A DNA stretch of 64,000 bases, from NCBI GenBank assembly GCA_030684405.1, contig JAUXYA010000014.1:1-64000 (forward strand), given 5' to 3'. Below the pieces are notes generated by a model. The model worked only from the letters and a program-made list of their open reading frames with translations. It searched no databases and was not told where the DNA came from. Position numbers and translations under genes: made by a program. Positions 8,046-17,049 of this stretch are shown here, one piece after another. Source of the DNA: Burkholderiales bacterium. GTDB taxonomy: Bacteria > Pseudomonadota > Gammaproteobacteria > Burkholderiales > SG8-41. Position 1 is the stretch's first letter. Each line of letters begins with the position of its first letter.

Positions 8046-9059
8046 ATGAATACCCGGTCCATCGTCGTTTGCGCGGCGGCCGCTGCCGCCCTGGCTGCGG
8101 TTATCGCACTGGCGTTTGCAACGGGTAGTTACCCGGTTGCGTTTGCCGACCTGCTGCGCGTGTTGTTGAACTGGCTGGGAGGCGCCGCACATGGCCTCGA
8201 TCCAACCGTTGAAACCGTGGTGCTGCAGATTCGCGGACCACGTGTGATCGCAGCGCTGCTGGTCGGAGCCTCGCTGGCCGCAGCGGGCGCGGCCTATCAG
8301 AATCTGTTCCGCAACCCGCTGGTGTCGCCGGATATCCTTGGTGTGTCAGCCGGTGCCGTGGTGGGGGCGGTGCTGGGCATTTTTCTGTCGCTGGGCATCG
8401 TGGCCATCCAGTCCATGGCTTTGGCGGGTGGCCTGGCCGCCGTGGCCATGGTGTATGTGGTGGCGCGGGCGGTGCGCGGCCACGACCCGCTACTGGTGCT
8501 GGTGCTCGCCGGCGTGGTACTGGGCTCTCTGCTCGGCGCCTTTGTCGCCCTGATGAAATACCTGGCCGATCCCTACAACCAGCTGCCGGCCATCACGTTC
8601 TGGCTGCTGGGCAGCCTGGCGTCCGTGAGTCCGCGTGACCTGTGGATTGCCGGGCCGCTGATGCTCGCCGGCCTGTTGCCGCTGTGGCTGCTGCGGTGGC
8701 GCATCAACGTGTTGTCGCTGGATGACGAGGAGGCGCGTGCACTGGGCGTGGCGACCGTGCGCATCCGTCTGGCGGTGATTGTTGGCGCTACGCTGATGAC
8801 GTCGGCGGCGGTGGCGATCGCCGGCGTGATCGGCTGGATCGGTCTGGTGATCCCGCATTTTGCACGACTGCTGACCGGCCCGGATTTTTCGCGCCTGCTG
8901 CCGGTGTCGATAGTATTGGGCGCGGGATTTCTGGTCGCGGTGGACACGCTGGCGCGCAGCATCGCCCATATTGAAGTGCCGCTGGGGGTGCTGACGGCCT
9001 TTATCGGTACGCCGTTGTTCCTCTGGCAGTTGATGACAGCACGGCGAGGGTGGCAATGA
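8046..9059 (+). CDS. FecCD/BtuC-type ABC permease, probable Mo/W importer subunit (MolB-like)
   Basis: A ~337-residue type II importer permease with many transmembrane helices. Hallmarks are LQIRGPRVIAALLVGASLAAAGA, FRNPLVSPDILGVSAGAVVGA, LSLDDEEARALGV and the C-terminal GWIGLVIPHFARLLTGPD. Family members carry iron-siderophore, cobalamin or heme, but the Haemophilus MolBC system carries molybdate/tungstate. Here the pair sits inside a Mo/W operon and no class III binding protein gene is present. Start ATG 8046 is four bases after the MOT1 stop; it overlaps the ATPase gene by four bases. Confidence 0.85.
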   Translation: MNTRSIVVCAAAAAALAAVIALAFATGSYPVAFADLLRVLLNWLGGAAHGLDPTVETVVLQIRGPRVIAALLVGASLAAAGAAYQNLFRNPLVSPDILGVSAGAVVGAVLGIFLSLGIVAIQSMALAGGLAAVAMVYVVARAVRGHDPLLVLVLAGVVLGSLLGAFVALMKYLADPYNQLPAITFWLLGSLASVSPRDLWIAGPLMLAGLLPLWLLRWRINVLSLDDEEARALGVATVRIRLAVIVGATLMTSAAVAIAGVIGWIGLVIPHFARLLTGPDFSRLLPVSIVLGAGFLVAVDTLARSIAHIEVPLGVLTAFIGTPLFLWQLMTARRGWQ

Positions 9060-9841
9060 AGCTGTCCGCGCAAAGCCTGGGATTCGGGTATCGCGACCAT
9101 GGTGTCGGCAGTGATGTCACGCTGGAACTCGCGTCGGGTGAGGTGTTATGCCTGCTCGGCCCCAACGGCAGCGGTAAAACCACCTTGTTCAAAACGCTGC
9201 TTGGATTGTTGCCGCCGCTGTCCGGCGCCGTGTTGATCGATGGTCGTGATGCCAGCACTCTGACGCGTGAAGCGATTGCGCGGCAGATCAGTTATGTGCC
9301 GCAAGCCCACGGTGCGTTTTTTCCATACACGGTGCTTGAAACCGTGCTCATGGGACGTACTGCGCACCTGGGATTGTTCTCGGCGCCGTCTGCGCGTGAT
9401 TACGCTGCCACTGCGGCCGCCATGGAACGCATTGGCATCAGCCATCTGGCGGATGCCATTTACACGCAGATCTCGGGTGGCGAACGGCAATTGGTGCTGA
9501 TCGCAAGGGCGCTGGCGCAGGAAGCGCGCATGGTGGTGATGGATGAACCCACCGCCAATCTCGATTTCGGCAATCAGGTGCGCGTGCTCGAACGCATCCG
9601 TGCGCTGTCTGCGGACGGCATCGGTGTGCTGCTGTCCACCCATGATCCGGATCACGCGTTTTTGTGCGCGGACCGGGTGGCGATGCTGCATCAGGGGCGG
9701 CTGGTGGCCTGCGGTGACGTCGTGACGGTGATGACTGCCCCGCAATTGCAGCAGCTTTACGGCATTCCCGTCAGCGTGACTGAGGTGTCATTGCAGGGTG
9801 GGGGCAGCCGCAAGATCTGCCTGCCTTTGGGGATGTTGTGA
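9056..9841 (+). CDS. ABC ATPase partner of the FecCD-type permease (MolC/BtuD-like)
   Basis: 261 residues with Walker A LLGPNGSGKTTLF, a variant signature ISGGERQLVLIARAL, Walker B MVVMDEPTANLD and H-loop STHDPDHAFLCADRV. These are typical of the FepC/BtuD/MolC class. ATG 9056 overlaps the permease stop (ATGA). The gene ends overlapping the modA start, so translation continues directly into ModA, which may be the only available binding protein. Whether ModA serves it is unknown, since ModA is normally a class II protein for ModB. Confidence 0.86.
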   Translation: MKLSAQSLGFGYRDHGVGSDVTLELASGEVLCLLGPNGSGKTTLFKTLLGLLPPLSGAVLIDGRDASTLTREAIARQISYVPQAHGAFFPYTVLETVLMGRTAHLGLFSAPSARDYAATAAAMERIGISHLADAIYTQISGGERQLVLIARALAQEARMVVMDEPTANLDFGNQVRVLERIRALSADGIGVLLSTHDPDHAFLCADRVAMLHQGRLVACGDVVTVMTAPQLQQLYGIPVSVTEVSLQGGGSRKICLPLGML

Positions 9842-10623
9842 TGTATATTTATAAGTACTTGTTTTTATTGATATTTATATTGTTTTCACGAGAGGCAATC
9901 GCACAGCCTGATGTGCCGGCCATCGCCGCCGCCTCTGATCTCAAGTTCGCGGTCGAGGAAATTGCCACGCGTTTCCGTGCGGATACGAAGCGCGAACTGC
10001 GCCTGTCCTTCGGCTCGTCCGGCAATTATTACCAGCAGATCGCGCAGGGTGCGCCGTTCCAGCTGTTCATGTCAGCCGATGAAAGTTTCGTGTTCAAACT
10101 CCATGCCGCAGGACGCACTGAAGACCGCGGCACGCTGTATGCCACTGGCCGCATCGTATTGTTTGCTCCGCAGGGTTCACCATTGCAGCTCGACACCGAA
10201 ATGACCGGACTGAAAAAGGCGCTCGCTGCCGGACAGATCCGCCGCTTCGCGATCGCCAATCCGGAGCACGCGCCGTACGGGCGTGCCGCCGAGCAGGCCT
10301 TGCGCAAGCTGGGCCTGTGGGAAGGATTGCGGGGTCGCATTGTGCTGGGCGAAAACGTATCGCAGGCCGCGCAGTTCGCCGCCAGCAGCTCGACGCAGGG
10401 CGGCATTTTCGCCTATTCGCTGGCATTGGCGCCGCAGCTTGCGAAACTGGGGCGCTACGCCCTGCTGCCCGAAGAACTGCACGATCCCCTGCGCCAGCGC
10501 ATGGTGCTGGTCAAGGGGGCGGGGGATACGGCACGCGCGTTTTACGCCTGGCTGCAGCAGCCTGCAGCGCGCGAGGTCTTTGTGCGCTACGGCTTCACCC
10601 TGCCGCAGGCGGCTTCAAAATAA
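9841..10623 (+). CDS. modA: Molybdate-binding periplasmic protein ModA
   Basis: 260 residues. A signal peptide is followed by AIAAASDLKFAVEEIATRF, SFGSSGNYYQQIAQGAPFQLFMSADESF, FAIANPEHAPYGRAAEQAL and ENVSQAAQFAASSSTQGGI, all canonical ModA oxyanion-binding regions. ATG 9841 overlaps the preceding stop; a GTG at 9838 is also in frame. The first ~20 codons are strikingly AT-rich (Tyr, Ile, Phe, Lys codons ending in A/T) compared with the GC-rich body. ModA delivers molybdate to ModB in the periplasm. Confidence 0.93.
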   Translation: MYIYKYLFLLIFILFSREAIAQPDVPAIAAASDLKFAVEEIATRFRADTKRELRLSFGSSGNYYQQIAQGAPFQLFMSADESFVFKLHAAGRTEDRGTLYATGRIVLFAPQGSPLQLDTEMTGLKKALAAGQIRRFAIANPEHAPYGRAAEQALRKLGLWEGLRGRIVLGENVSQAAQFAASSSTQGGIFAYSLALAPQLAKLGRYALLPEELHDPLRQRMVLVKGAGDTARAFYAWLQQPAAREVFVRYGFTLPQAASK

Positions 10624-10629
10624 ATCGCC

Positions 10630-11301
10630 ATGGACTGGTCCGCGCTCAAGCTGTCCTTCGAACTGGCCGCATGGACGGTACTGATCCTCCTTCCGGTCGG
10701 CATCGGAGTGGGGCGGCTGCTGGCCGTCAGGCAGTTCAGGGGCAAGGCCTGGGTCGAGGCCCTGCTGGCACTGCCCCTGGTGCTGCCGCCCACCGTGCTC
10801 GGTTTTTACCTGCTGGTGGCCATGGGCGGCGACTCTACGGTCGGGCGACTCTATGAATCGCTGGTGGGCAGGACGCTGGTATTCAACTTCGAGGGTCTGC
10901 TGGTGGCCTCGGTGATATTCAACCTGCCGTTTGCCATCCAGCCGATACAACGCGGATTCGAAGCCATTGCACCTGAAGTACGCGATGCCGCCGCCTGTTG
11001 CGGCCTGTCGGCCTGGCGCACGCTGTGGCGCATCGAATTGCCGCTGGCATGGTCGGGCCTGTTGTCGGCGGTCGTGCTGACTTTCGCGCACACATTGGGC
11101 GAGTTCGGCGTGGTGCTGATGGTCGGCGGCAACATTCCGGGCGAGACCCAGACCATTGCCATCGCCATCTATGACCGTGTGCAGGCTTTTGACCATGCCG
11201 GCGCGGGCATCATGTCGGCAGCGCTGCTGCTGATTTCACTGATTGCAATCGGCGCGGCCTATTTCGCGTCATCACACGCGCAAGCGCGCCGCCATGACTG
11301 A
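10630..11301 (+). CDS. modB: Molybdate ABC transporter permease ModB
   Basis: 223 residues with about five transmembrane helices. Diagnostic segments are LALPLVLPPTVLGFYLLVAMG and the EAA loop with AACCGLSAWRTLWRIELPLAWSGLL, followed by FAHTLGEFGVVLMVGGNIPG. It forms the inner-membrane channel for molybdate with ModA and ModC. It starts six bases after modA and overlaps modC by eight bases. Confidence 0.93.
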   Translation: MDWSALKLSFELAAWTVLILLPVGIGVGRLLAVRQFRGKAWVEALLALPLVLPPTVLGFYLLVAMGGDSTVGRLYESLVGRTLVFNFEGLLVASVIFNLPFAIQPIQRGFEAIAPEVRDAAACCGLSAWRTLWRIELPLAWSGLLSAVVLTFAHTLGEFGVVLMVGGNIPGETQTIAIAIYDRVQAFDHAGAGIMSAALLLISLIAIGAAYFASSHAQARRHD

Positions 11302-12427
11302 GCCGGGCCTCCATGTCCGGTTGCGGCAGCAGGGGCCGATCCCGCTGGATGCCGCCCTCGAGTGCGCGCCGGGCGAGGTGTTGGCGCTGGTCGGACCGTC
11401 CGGCAGCGGCAAGACCTCGATCCTGCGCGCGATTGCCGGACTGTTGCAGGTGGGGGAGGGTTCGATACGCATCAACGGCGATACCTGGTTCGATGCCAAT
11501 CAAACGATCAATCTGCCTGCACGCCGGCGCCGGGTCGGCTATGTGTTCCAGAGCTATGCGCTGTTTCCGCACCTCAGCGCCCTGCACAACGTGATGGAGG
11601 CCCTGCTGGAATATCCACCGGCTGAACGCGAACGACGCGCACGCGAGGCGTTGTCCCGGGTGCGGCTCGCAGGTCTTGAGGAACGCCTGCCGCGAAACCT
11701 GTCCGGCGGCCAGCAGCAGCGCGTCGCGGTGGCGCGGGCGCTGGCGCGAGAACCGAAGGTGTTGCTGCTCGACGAGCCATTCTCTGCCGTGGACCGCGCC
11801 ACGCGCCAGCGGCTGTATCGCGAACTGGCTGAACTGCGCCGCGAACTGGCAATGCCGGTGATCCTGGTGACGCATGACCTGGATGAAGCACTGATGCTCG
11901 CCGATCGCCTGTGTGTGCTGCATCAGGGGCGCACGCTGCAGTCCGGCGAACCCTGTGCCGTGATGACGCGCCCCGAGTCGGTGGAAGTCGCGCAACTGGT
12001 GGGCCTGCGCAATGTATTCCGTGCCGGTGTGCTGTGCCATGACGAGTCGCGGGGCATGACCACCATTGAATGGCGGGGCCATCGGCTGGAGGCGCGACTG
12101 CAGCCGGCGTTTGCGCCCGGGATGCAGGTGACCTGGGCGATTCCGCAAGGCCATATCGTGCTGCACCGGCGAGACCGGCCGTCGCGCGGCGAGCGCGAGA
12201 ACCCGGTGTCCGGTCCGGTGATCGAATGCATAGCACTGGGTGAGAATGTCGCGCTGACCGTGGCCGTCAACGGCCCTGACCGGCCACCGCTGTTCCTGAA
12301 CATTCCGGCACATGTTGCGCGGCGCAACGACATTGCCGCGGGTGTGGAGATCGGGCTTTCGCTGCTTGCTGACGGCATACACCTGATGCCGGCCGACGAC
12401 AGCCGCACGCCGGCCAAACCGCGCTAA
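11294..12427 (+). CDS. modC: Molybdate ABC transporter ATPase ModC
   Basis: 377 residues. The ATPase domain (1-~230) shows Walker A GPSGSGKTSIL, Q-loop YVFQSYALFPHL, signature LSGGQQQRVAVARAL, Walker B VLLLDEPFSAVD and H-loop VTHDLDEAL. The C-terminal ~130 residues resemble a regulatory TOBE-like region (VIECIALGENVALTVAVNG), which in ModC proteins binds oxyanion and gates transport. ATG 11294 lies inside the 3' end of modB. Upstream in-frame codons belong to the modB reading region and are not used. Confidence 0.92.
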   Translation: MTEPGLHVRLRQQGPIPLDAALECAPGEVLALVGPSGSGKTSILRAIAGLLQVGEGSIRINGDTWFDANQTINLPARRRRVGYVFQSYALFPHLSALHNVMEALLEYPPAERERRAREALSRVRLAGLEERLPRNLSGGQQQRVAVARALAREPKVLLLDEPFSAVDRATRQRLYRELAELRRELAMPVILVTHDLDEALMLADRLCVLHQGRTLQSGEPCAVMTRPESVEVAQLVGLRNVFRAGVLCHDESRGMTTIEWRGHRLEARLQPAFAPGMQVTWAIPQGHIVLHRRDRPSRGERENPVSGPVIECIALGENVALTVAVNGPDRPPLFLNIPAHVARRNDIAAGVEIGLSLLADGIHLMPADDSRTPAKPR

Positions 12428-12479
12428 GGCCCGCAGGGCAACTGGTAATATGGGTGCCATTCGTTGTGATTGTGAATCC

Positions 12480-12983
12480 ATGAAAATTTTCGGCTTCGCC
12501 GGTTATTCCGGCAGCGGCAAAACCACACTGATCGAAAAACTGATCCCGCTGTTCGTGCGGCGCGGCCTGAAAGTCTCGCTGATCAAACACGCGCATCACA
12601 CCTTTGATGTCGATCAGCCGGGCAAGGACTCCTTCCGTCACCGCCACGCCGGTTGCAGTGAGGTGCTGGTGACGTCATCGCGGCGCTGGGCACTGATGAG
12701 CGAACTGCGCGGTGCACCCGAGCCGACCCTGAATGAACAGATTTCACGCCTGTCCCCCTGCGACCTGCTGCTGGTCGAGGGCTTCAAGCATGAACATATC
12801 CCGAAGCTGGAGGTGTATCGCGCGGAGGTCGGCGAGTCGATGATCCATCCGCACGACAGCAATATCGTCGCCATCGCCAGCGATGCCAAGATCGATACCC
12901 CGTTGCCGCAACTGGATCTGAATGCACCGGACACGATTGCGGCCTTCATCCTCAAACAGGTCGGTCTGGGGCAGGGGACATGA
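12480..12983 (+). CDS. mobB: Molybdopterin-guanine dinucleotide biosynthesis adaptor MobB
   Basis: 167 residues with an N-terminal P-loop GYSGSGKTTL (residues ~7-16), SLIKHAHHTFDVDQPGKDSFRHRHAG and LLLVEGFKHEHIPKLEVYR, all MobB hallmarks. MobB is a GTP-binding helper of MobA in attaching GMP to Mo-molybdopterin. No mobA is seen in the window. Start ATG 12480 is chosen, since the ten codons before it do not match. It overlaps moaD by four bases. Confidence 0.93.
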   Translation: MKIFGFAGYSGSGKTTLIEKLIPLFVRRGLKVSLIKHAHHTFDVDQPGKDSFRHRHAGCSEVLVTSSRRWALMSELRGAPEPTLNEQISRLSPCDLLLVEGFKHEHIPKLEVYRAEVGESMIHPHDSNIVAIASDAKIDTPLPQLDLNAPDTIAAFILKQVGLGQGT

Positions 12984-13234
12984 TCACGCTGCTGTATTTC
13001 GCGCGGCTGCGTGAAGCGCTGGGCACCGGGCGCGAGGAACTGGCTTTGCCGGCGGACGTGACGACGCTGGGTGCCTTGCGCAGTCATCTGGCTCAGCGCG
13101 GCGACGCCTGGGCGAAGGAAATGGCCGGGGGCCGCAATCTGCGTGCTGCGGTGAATCAGGATGTGGCGATGCCCGACACGCCAATCAAAGACGGCGATGA
13201 GGTGGCATTTTTCCCGCCGGTGACCGGAGGCTGA
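12980..13234 (+). CDS. moaD: Molybdopterin synthase sulfur-carrier subunit MoaD
   Basis: 84 residues, a ubiquitin-like fold ending in the obligatory Gly-Gly (FFPPVTGG) that carries the thiocarboxylate. ITLLYFARLREALG at the N-terminus is typical. It donates sulfur to precursor Z together with MoaE in the cytoplasm. It overlaps mobB and is four bases upstream of moaE. Confidence 0.95.
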   Translation: MITLLYFARLREALGTGREELALPADVTTLGALRSHLAQRGDAWAKEMAGGRNLRAAVNQDVAMPDTPIKDGDEVAFFPPVTGG

Positions 13235-13238
13235 GGCC

Positions 13239-13709
13239 ATGAGCGTGCGCATCCACGAGCAGGATTTCGACGTCAGTGCCGAGATGGCCGCGATGCGCCG
13301 CGGCAATCCGAAGATCGGCGCCATCGCCAGCTTTGTCGGCGTGGTACGCGACATCAATGAAGGCGACAGCATCGCGACGATGACGCTGGAGCATTACCCC
13401 GGCATGACCGAAAAGGCGATCACCGAAATCATCGACCAGGCGCGCAGCCGCTGGGAAGTGCTGGATGCGCTCGTGATCCACCGCGTCGGCACGCTCAAAC
13501 CCACCGATCAGATCGTGCTGGTGATCGTCGCCAGCACGCATCGCGGCGACGCCTTCGCCGCCTGCGAATTCATCATGGATTACCTGAAGACCAAAGCGCC
13601 GTTCTGGAAAAAGGAAATCACGCCGCAGGGCGCGCGCTGGGTGGATGCGCGTGTCGTTGATGACCGGGCAGCGCAACGCTGGGAGCAAGGCAGCAAGAAG
13701 GGGCAGTAA
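13239..13709 (+). CDS. moaE: Molybdopterin synthase catalytic subunit MoaE
   Basis: 156 residues. IGAIASFVGVVRDINEGDSI, LEHYPGMTEKAI, ALVIHRVGTLKPTDQIVLV and YLKTKAPFWKKEI match MoaE, with the conserved lysines near the FWKKE motif forming the active site with the MoaD C-terminus. It converts cyclic pyranopterin monophosphate to molybdopterin and is the last gene of the Mo/W operon by spacing. A 144-base gap follows before the next gene. Confidence 0.95.
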   Translation: MSVRIHEQDFDVSAEMAAMRRGNPKIGAIASFVGVVRDINEGDSIATMTLEHYPGMTEKAITEIIDQARSRWEVLDALVIHRVGTLKPTDQIVLVIVASTHRGDAFAACEFIMDYLKTKAPFWKKEITPQGARWVDARVVDDRAAQRWEQGSKKGQ

Positions 13710-13853
13710 AGGCGCTGTCGTATCTCTTGCGCCGGTGAATGCGGAACCCGGTGGCGAGTTCGTGGTCAACTCTCCGTATTCTTATTTTTCCCAAAAACAG
13801 CAGAGCACGATTTGCCGCAGATGTCCGCGTCGGGTCACTCAAGGGGATCCGGC

Positions 13854-14558
13854 ATGATCGAACTGCGCGATGTGTCCATGCACTATGCCCTCGGCAATGC
13901 GCGGATCGAGGTGCTCAGGTCCGTGAACCTGCGTATTCCACGCGGACAAAGCGTTGCCATCACCGGACATTCGGGATCGGGCAAGACATCACTGTTGCTG
14001 TTGCTGGCCGGGCTGGAGCATCCAGCAGCGGGATCAGTTGTGATTGACGGGCTGCGTCTGGACCAGCTCGATGCCGACGCGCTGGCCGACCTGCGGCGTG
14101 ACCACATCGGCATCGTTTTTCAGTCCTTTCACCTGATCGGCAGTCTCAGTGCGCTGGACAACGTGGCACTGCCGCTGCAGATCGCGAGTCGGCGCGATGC
14201 GCTGAAGCGGGCGACGTTGCAGCTGGAGCGGGTCGGTCTGGCGGACCGCATGCACCACTATCCCGCGCAACTTTCCGGCGGTGAACAGCAGCGCGTGGCG
14301 ATTGCCCGCGCGCTGACCCATGGCCCCAAGGTGCTGCTGGCCGACGAACCGACCGGTAATCTCGACGACGCGACGGGCCAGGGTATTCGCGAGCTGTTGT
14401 TCGAAATGAATGCGCAATCGGGTACCACGCTGGTGCTGGTGACCCATGATCCGGATTTCGCGGCGCGCTGCGACCGCGTGCTGGGATTGCATGAGGGCAG
14501 GTTGCAGGAATTGAAGGTGGCTCCCAAGGCCGCGATACAAGATGCGATTTCTGTTTAG
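13854..14558 (+). CDS. ABC transporter ATPase, YbbA/LolD type
   Basis: 234 residues. Walker A GHSGSGKTSLL, FQSFHLIGSLSALDNVALPL, signature LSGGEQQRVAIARAL and Walker B VLLADEPTGNLD are typical of the MacB/LolD/YbbA class of mechanotransmission or extraction ABC systems. ATG 13854 is chosen because the alpha/beta core begins there (IELRDVSMHYALG). It overlaps the large FtsX-like permease by 17 bases, the arrangement seen for ybbA-ybbP. YbbAP has been linked to envelope lipid or peptide handling; the substrate is not deducible here. Confidence 0.88.
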   Translation: MIELRDVSMHYALGNARIEVLRSVNLRIPRGQSVAITGHSGSGKTSLLLLLAGLEHPAAGSVVIDGLRLDQLDADALADLRRDHIGIVFQSFHLIGSLSALDNVALPLQIASRRDALKRATLQLERVGLADRMHHYPAQLSGGEQQRVAIARALTHGPKVLLADEPTGNLDDATGQGIRELLFEMNAQSGTTLVLVTHDPDFAARCDRVLGLHEGRLQELKVAPKAAIQDAISV

Positions 14559-17049
14559 CTTCGCCTGGCGCGACCTGCGTGCCGGCGGTCAATCGCTGTG
14601 GGTGTTTTGTGTATGCCTGGCGCTGGGGGTTTGCCTGGTGGCCGCGGGTGGTGGCCTCTACCAGCTGGTCAGCCACAACCTGCAGGCGGATGCGCGGGCC
14701 CTGTTCGGCGGCGACCTCGAAATCCGCCATGACCGGCCCCTGGATCCTGCGGAACTCGCCTGGCTGAACGAACGCGGCACGGTTTCCCTGCTGACCGAAT
14801 TCCGTAGCATGTTGCGCACCGCGGATGGCCGCAGCCAGCTGGTCGAACTGCAAAGTACCGATGCGCAGTATCCGCTCTACGGCACGGTGAGGCTCGATCC
14901 GCCGGCGATACTCGGCAGCGCGCTCGATCGCCGTGATGGCCGCTGGGGCGTGGCGCTCGATGCCGCCTTGTCACAGCGCCTTGGCGTCGGCACAGGTGAC
15001 GAAGTAGCTCTCGGTGATGACCGCTTTTCAGTACGGGCGGTGATCCGCCACCAGCCGGACCGCAGCCTGCGTGCCGACTGGAGCGGGGCGCCGGTGATGA
15101 TCGCTGCTGAGGCTCTGGCCGCGACCGGACTGCTGCAGCCGGGCAGTCGCGTGGATTACCGCTACCGGATCAGGACCGATGTCGCGCCGGACAACCTGCG
15201 CGAGGCCCTGCTTGCGGCGTTCCCCAAAGCGAGCTGGGATGTCCGCACCTTCGCCGAACGCAGCGACCGCATGGCCGAAGTATTGGGGCAGATCGGCTCG
15301 GGGCTGCTGCTGATCGGATTCAGTGCCTTGTTCATCGGCGGCCTCGGTGTGTTCAACAGCGTGCACGCCTATCTCCAGGGCAAGCTCGGCACCTTGGCCA
15401 CCTTGCGCGCACTGGGGTTGCGCGACCGGCGTCTTGCCATGCTGTATTTGAGCCAACTTCTGATGCTTTCCGGCCTCTCCAGCTTCGTCGGCATAGTGCT
15501 CGGTGGACTTCTGGCGCTGGCGGGGATTTCGATGGCAGCCGAGAAACTGCCGCTGGCACCGGTGTTGTCGCAGCTCTCCGCTCCTTTGCTGCTGGCCTGG
15601 TGTTTTGGCGTGCTGACCGCGATCACCTTCGCGCTGCCGGCGCTGGGTCGCGCGCTGTCAGTGTCGCCGGCCGCATTGTTCCGCGGCCTGCAGGGCGTCG
15701 ACACGAAAGCTGGCCGCCCGTGGCTGTACCTGACTGCAGGCAGCGCCACTGTGATACTGGTTCTGCTGGTGGCGGTGATGCCGGACCCGCGCTTCGGCCT
15801 GGCCTTCGTCGTCGCCATGCTGCTGGTGCTGGCACTGCTCGAGGTCGGCGTCCGTTTGCTGCAACATGCGGCGCGTTTGCTCCTTCGGCAGCCAAGCATT
15901 GCCCGCCGCTTCGAGTGGCGGCTCGCGATTGCCAGCGTCGGCCGCAGTGGGTCGCCCTTGCGGCCCACGCTGATCTCCCTTGGGTCGGCGTTAACGCTGC
16001 TGGTAGCGTCAACACTGGTGGTCATGACCTTGCTGCGCACGATCAACGAAACAGTTCCCGAGCGCGCACCTGCACTGGTGTTCTACGACATCCAGCCCTC
16101 GCAGCGTGAGGCCTTGCGCGAGGCGGTCAAGGCAGAGAGCCTTGAGCGACTGGATCTGGCGCCGCTGGTTCTGGGGCGCCTGACGGCCGTGAACGGCGCG
16201 GCACTGCGTGACAGCGGGGATGCACGGCAGGTTCTCGAAGCCCGGGACGAGCACAAGTTGAGCGACCGCAGCGGAAATTTTGATGATGTGGTCATTGAAC
16301 GCGGTGCCTGGTGGCCCGCAAACCATGCAGGCCCGCCGCTCCTCGCCATGGAGGACCGCGAGGCGGATCAACTCGGCCTTAGTGTCGGCGATCTTCTGCA
16401 GTTCGAGATTATCGGCACCCGGGTCGAGGCGCGACTGGCGGCGATTTACAGTCAGCGGCGTTTCCAGTCGCGACTGTGGCTGGAGGCGATATTCTCGGAT
16501 GGTGTGCTGGATCCTTATGTCACGCGCTACGTCGGCGCGGCGTACATGGCTGCGGATGATGCACTGGCAGCGCAAAACCGGATTGCTGCCGCCATGCCCA
16601 ATGTGATCAGCGTGCGCACCGAAGGCATCCTCAGCGAGGCCCGACTGCTGCTGAGGCGTGCGGGAGGAGGGCTGGCCATGATCGCTGCGATGAGCTTGCT
16701 GGTAAGCCTGCTGGTGCTTGCCGGCGCAATGGCTGCAAGCCGTGCGCGTCAAGTATACGAAGCGAGTGTGCTGCACACCCTCGGTGCCCGTCTCGGTGCA
16801 GTGCGTCGCAGCCTGCAGCTTGAATATCTGTTGCTCGCGCTGCTGACTTCGAGCTTTGCCGTGGTGGTAGGCAGCGGGCTCGCAGTTGCCTTACTGCATT
16901 TCCGCCTGCAACTGGAGAGCGCTGGTCTGCTGTGGACCGGGGCGCTGACCGCAATTGTCGTCAGCGCCTGCAGCCTCGGCCTGGGTGCGTTGTATCTGAT
17001 ACGGAGACTGCGGGTATCACCGGCACAACTGCTGCGCAGTGCAAACTGA
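14542..17049 (+). CDS. FtsX-like ABC permease, YbbP type
   Basis: 835 residues. An N-terminal TM helix (residues ~15-45) precedes a large periplasmic domain. Two FtsX-type three-helix blocks follow (IGSGLLLIGFSALFIGGLGVFNSVHAYLQGK region near 250-400, and a C-terminal block ~700-830 with GARLGAVRRSLQLEYLLLALL). A second large periplasmic domain lies between them. This is the YbbP layout, with ten predicted helices. It works with the ATPase just upstream. The next 211 bases to 17260 hold no convincing gene. Confidence 0.88.
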   Translation: MRFLFSFAWRDLRAGGQSLWVFCVCLALGVCLVAAGGGLYQLVSHNLQADARALFGGDLEIRHDRPLDPAELAWLNERGTVSLLTEFRSMLRTADGRSQLVELQSTDAQYPLYGTVRLDPPAILGSALDRRDGRWGVALDAALSQRLGVGTGDEVALGDDRFSVRAVIRHQPDRSLRADWSGAPVMIAAEALAATGLLQPGSRVDYRYRIRTDVAPDNLREALLAAFPKASWDVRTFAERSDRMAEVLGQIGSGLLLIGFSALFIGGLGVFNSVHAYLQGKLGTLATLRALGLRDRRLAMLYLSQLLMLSGLSSFVGIVLGGLLALAGISMAAEKLPLAPVLSQLSAPLLLAWCFGVLTAITFALPALGRALSVSPAALFRGLQGVDTKAGRPWLYLTAGSATVILVLLVAVMPDPRFGLAFVVAMLLVLALLEVGVRLLQHAARLLLRQPSIARRFEWRLAIASVGRSGSPLRPTLISLGSALTLLVASTLVVMTLLRTINETVPERAPALVFYDIQPSQREALREAVKAESLERLDLAPLVLGRLTAVNGAALRDSGDARQVLEARDEHKLSDRSGNFDDVVIERGAWWPANHAGPPLLAMEDREADQLGLSVGDLLQFEIIGTRVEARLAAIYSQRRFQSRLWLEAIFSDGVLDPYVTRYVGAAYMAADDALAAQNRIAAAMPNVISVRTEGILSEARLLLRRAGGGLAMIAAMSLLVSLLVLAGAMAASRARQVYEASVLHTLGARLGAVRRSLQLEYLLLALLTSSFAVVVGSGLAVALLHFRLQLESAGLLWTGALTAIVVSACSLGLGALYLIRRLRVSPAQLLRSAN

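Noticed and set aside
6848-8062. 404-codon minus-strand ORF opposite the MOT1-type gene
   Set aside because: The Gln/His/Arg-rich translation is typical of antisense of a membrane protein; no motifs.
11210-12481. 423-codon minus-strand ORF opposite modC
   Set aside because: Antisense shadow of a canonical ATPase gene.
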